From: an uncultured Bryobacterales bacterium
Lineage (GTDB): Bacteria > Acidobacteriota > Terriglobia > Bryobacterales > UBA6623
Assembly: GCA_951813065.1 (NCBI GenBank)
Contig: CATOTH010000009.1
Span: 310,001 to 374,000, forward strand
Direction: 5' to 3'
DNA: 64,000 bases
Positions 63,636-64,000 of the stretch are shown here, one piece after another. The translations under genes and the position numbers were made by a program. Position 1 is the first letter of the stretch; each line of letters opens with the position of its first letter. The notes under the pieces are model-generated. The model had not been told where the DNA came from, did no database searches, and saw only the letters and a list, made by a program, of their open reading frames with translations.

Positions 63636-64000
63636 GAGTGGGGCTAGTATCGCAGAAGCAACGGCAACGGTTACGGCGGTCGCCGGGCCGTGCTTCCGGG
63701 TGGCTGCCGTCTTGCTTGCGGCGGCCATGGCGGCCGCGTCGGATGATCCGGTGGCAGCGCTCGACAGGCGGCTGGCGAGCGGCGCAGCCGAATTGCGCTT
63801 TGACCCGAAGTGGGGCTACTTGACTTCAGTCCTGGAGGAGCTGGAGGTTCCACTCTCATCACAAGTGCTTGTCTTCTCAAAGACCAGCGCCCAGTTTCAG
63901 TGGATTACTCCGAGGAATCCGCGGGCGATCTACTTCAACGACCAAACTTACGTGGGTTGGGTGCCGAACGCTCCAGTGCTCGAGATTTCGACCGCAACCG
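63634..64000 (+). CDS. Exported hypothetical protein of a cytochrome-associated family (truncated by window)
   Basis: The frame is open from ATG 63634 to the window edge (122 codons), so the 3' part is missing. A signal peptide (VAAVLLAAAMAAASDDP) is present; GTG 63700 is an alternative start that leaves room for a promoter. The string SSQVLVFSKTSAQFQ, then ITPRNPRAIYFNDQTYVGWV, recalls a conserved exported family seen with haem proteins in Planctomycetota-type genomes. That recall could not be checked here. No haem motif lies in the visible part. Confidence 0.65.
   Translation, partial: MSGASIAEATATVTAVAGPCFRVAAVLLAAAMAAASDDPVAALDRRLASGAAELRFDPKWGYLTSVLEELEVPLSSQVLVFSKTSAQFQWITPRNPRAIYFNDQTYVGWVPNAPVLEISTAT

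Noticed and set aside
1-64000. tRNA, rRNA or CRISPR arrays
   Set aside because: No cloverleaf-like segment, rRNA core sequence or regularly spaced repeat was found when reading the gaps by eye; a covariance scan was not possible.

Overview
The window is GC-rich, gene-dense chromosomal DNA from a Gram-negative heterotroph. The best guess is Acidobacteriota (Bryobacterales/Solibacter-like), inferred from gene content only. Oar-type TonB receptors with a carboxypeptidase-regulatory N-terminus are combined with many DUF1501, DUF1549/DUF1553 and DUF1592/DUF1552 proteins, Tat-exported sulfatases, a Tat-exported Gfo/Idh/MocA oxidoreductase and a DUF1080 protein. Planctomycetota and Verrucomicrobiota share much of this repertoire, so the phylum call is provisional. 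No rRNA, tRNA or CRISPR array was seen.

Layout. 1-2854: 5' part of an Oar-like receptor on the minus strand, with a promoter and palindromes upstream. 3626-5111: IS1182-like element whose transposase frame has two in-frame TAG codons. 5198-10870: four-gene operon (DUF1501, WD40, thioredoxin-like/Ig-like/DUF1549-DUF1553 cytochrome, stand-alone thioredoxin-like protein). 11075-12670: inositol-phosphate synthase with an N-terminal helix-turn-helix. 13120-16564: DUF1592-type cytochrome plus DUF1552. 16598-17806: solitary TnpB. 18172-22668: sulfatase, ornithine cyclodeaminase-like enzyme, ribosomal protein S21, enolase-superfamily enzyme. 23185-27287: second cytochrome/DUF1501 pair. 27338-32321: SnoaL-like protein, second Oar receptor, Tat-exported sugar isomerase-like protein. 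32460-37765: DUF1501/cytochrome pair and an MFS transporter. 38020-39719: GC-rich hairpins and a second IS. 39941-40543: pRiA4b ORF-3-like protein. 40950-46831: complete mrpABCDEFG Na+/H+ antiporter operon. 47264-52044: fourth DUF1501/cytochrome pair. 52219-53523: NCS2 purine permease. 53887-56506: oxidoreductase, DUF1080 and a Cys-rich Tat protein. 56624-61933: SDR, PQQ-like beta-propeller, broken MORN gene, CobA-HemD fusion and an unknown protein. 62187-64000: second sulfatase and a truncated divergent gene.

How the parts may work together. Four DUF1501 genes each pair with a DUF1549/DUF1553 protein carrying CxxCH motifs, in both gene orders. A fifth pair uses the DUF1592/DUF1552 families. 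DUF1501 proteins carry twin-arginine leaders and the cytochromes have Sec-type leaders, so each pair probably acts in the periplasm. Nearby outer-membrane receptors, sulfatases, 3-keto-glycoside-type enzymes and transporters suggest uptake and oxidative breakdown of sulfated or modified carbohydrates. That link is inferred from context, not shown by the sequence.
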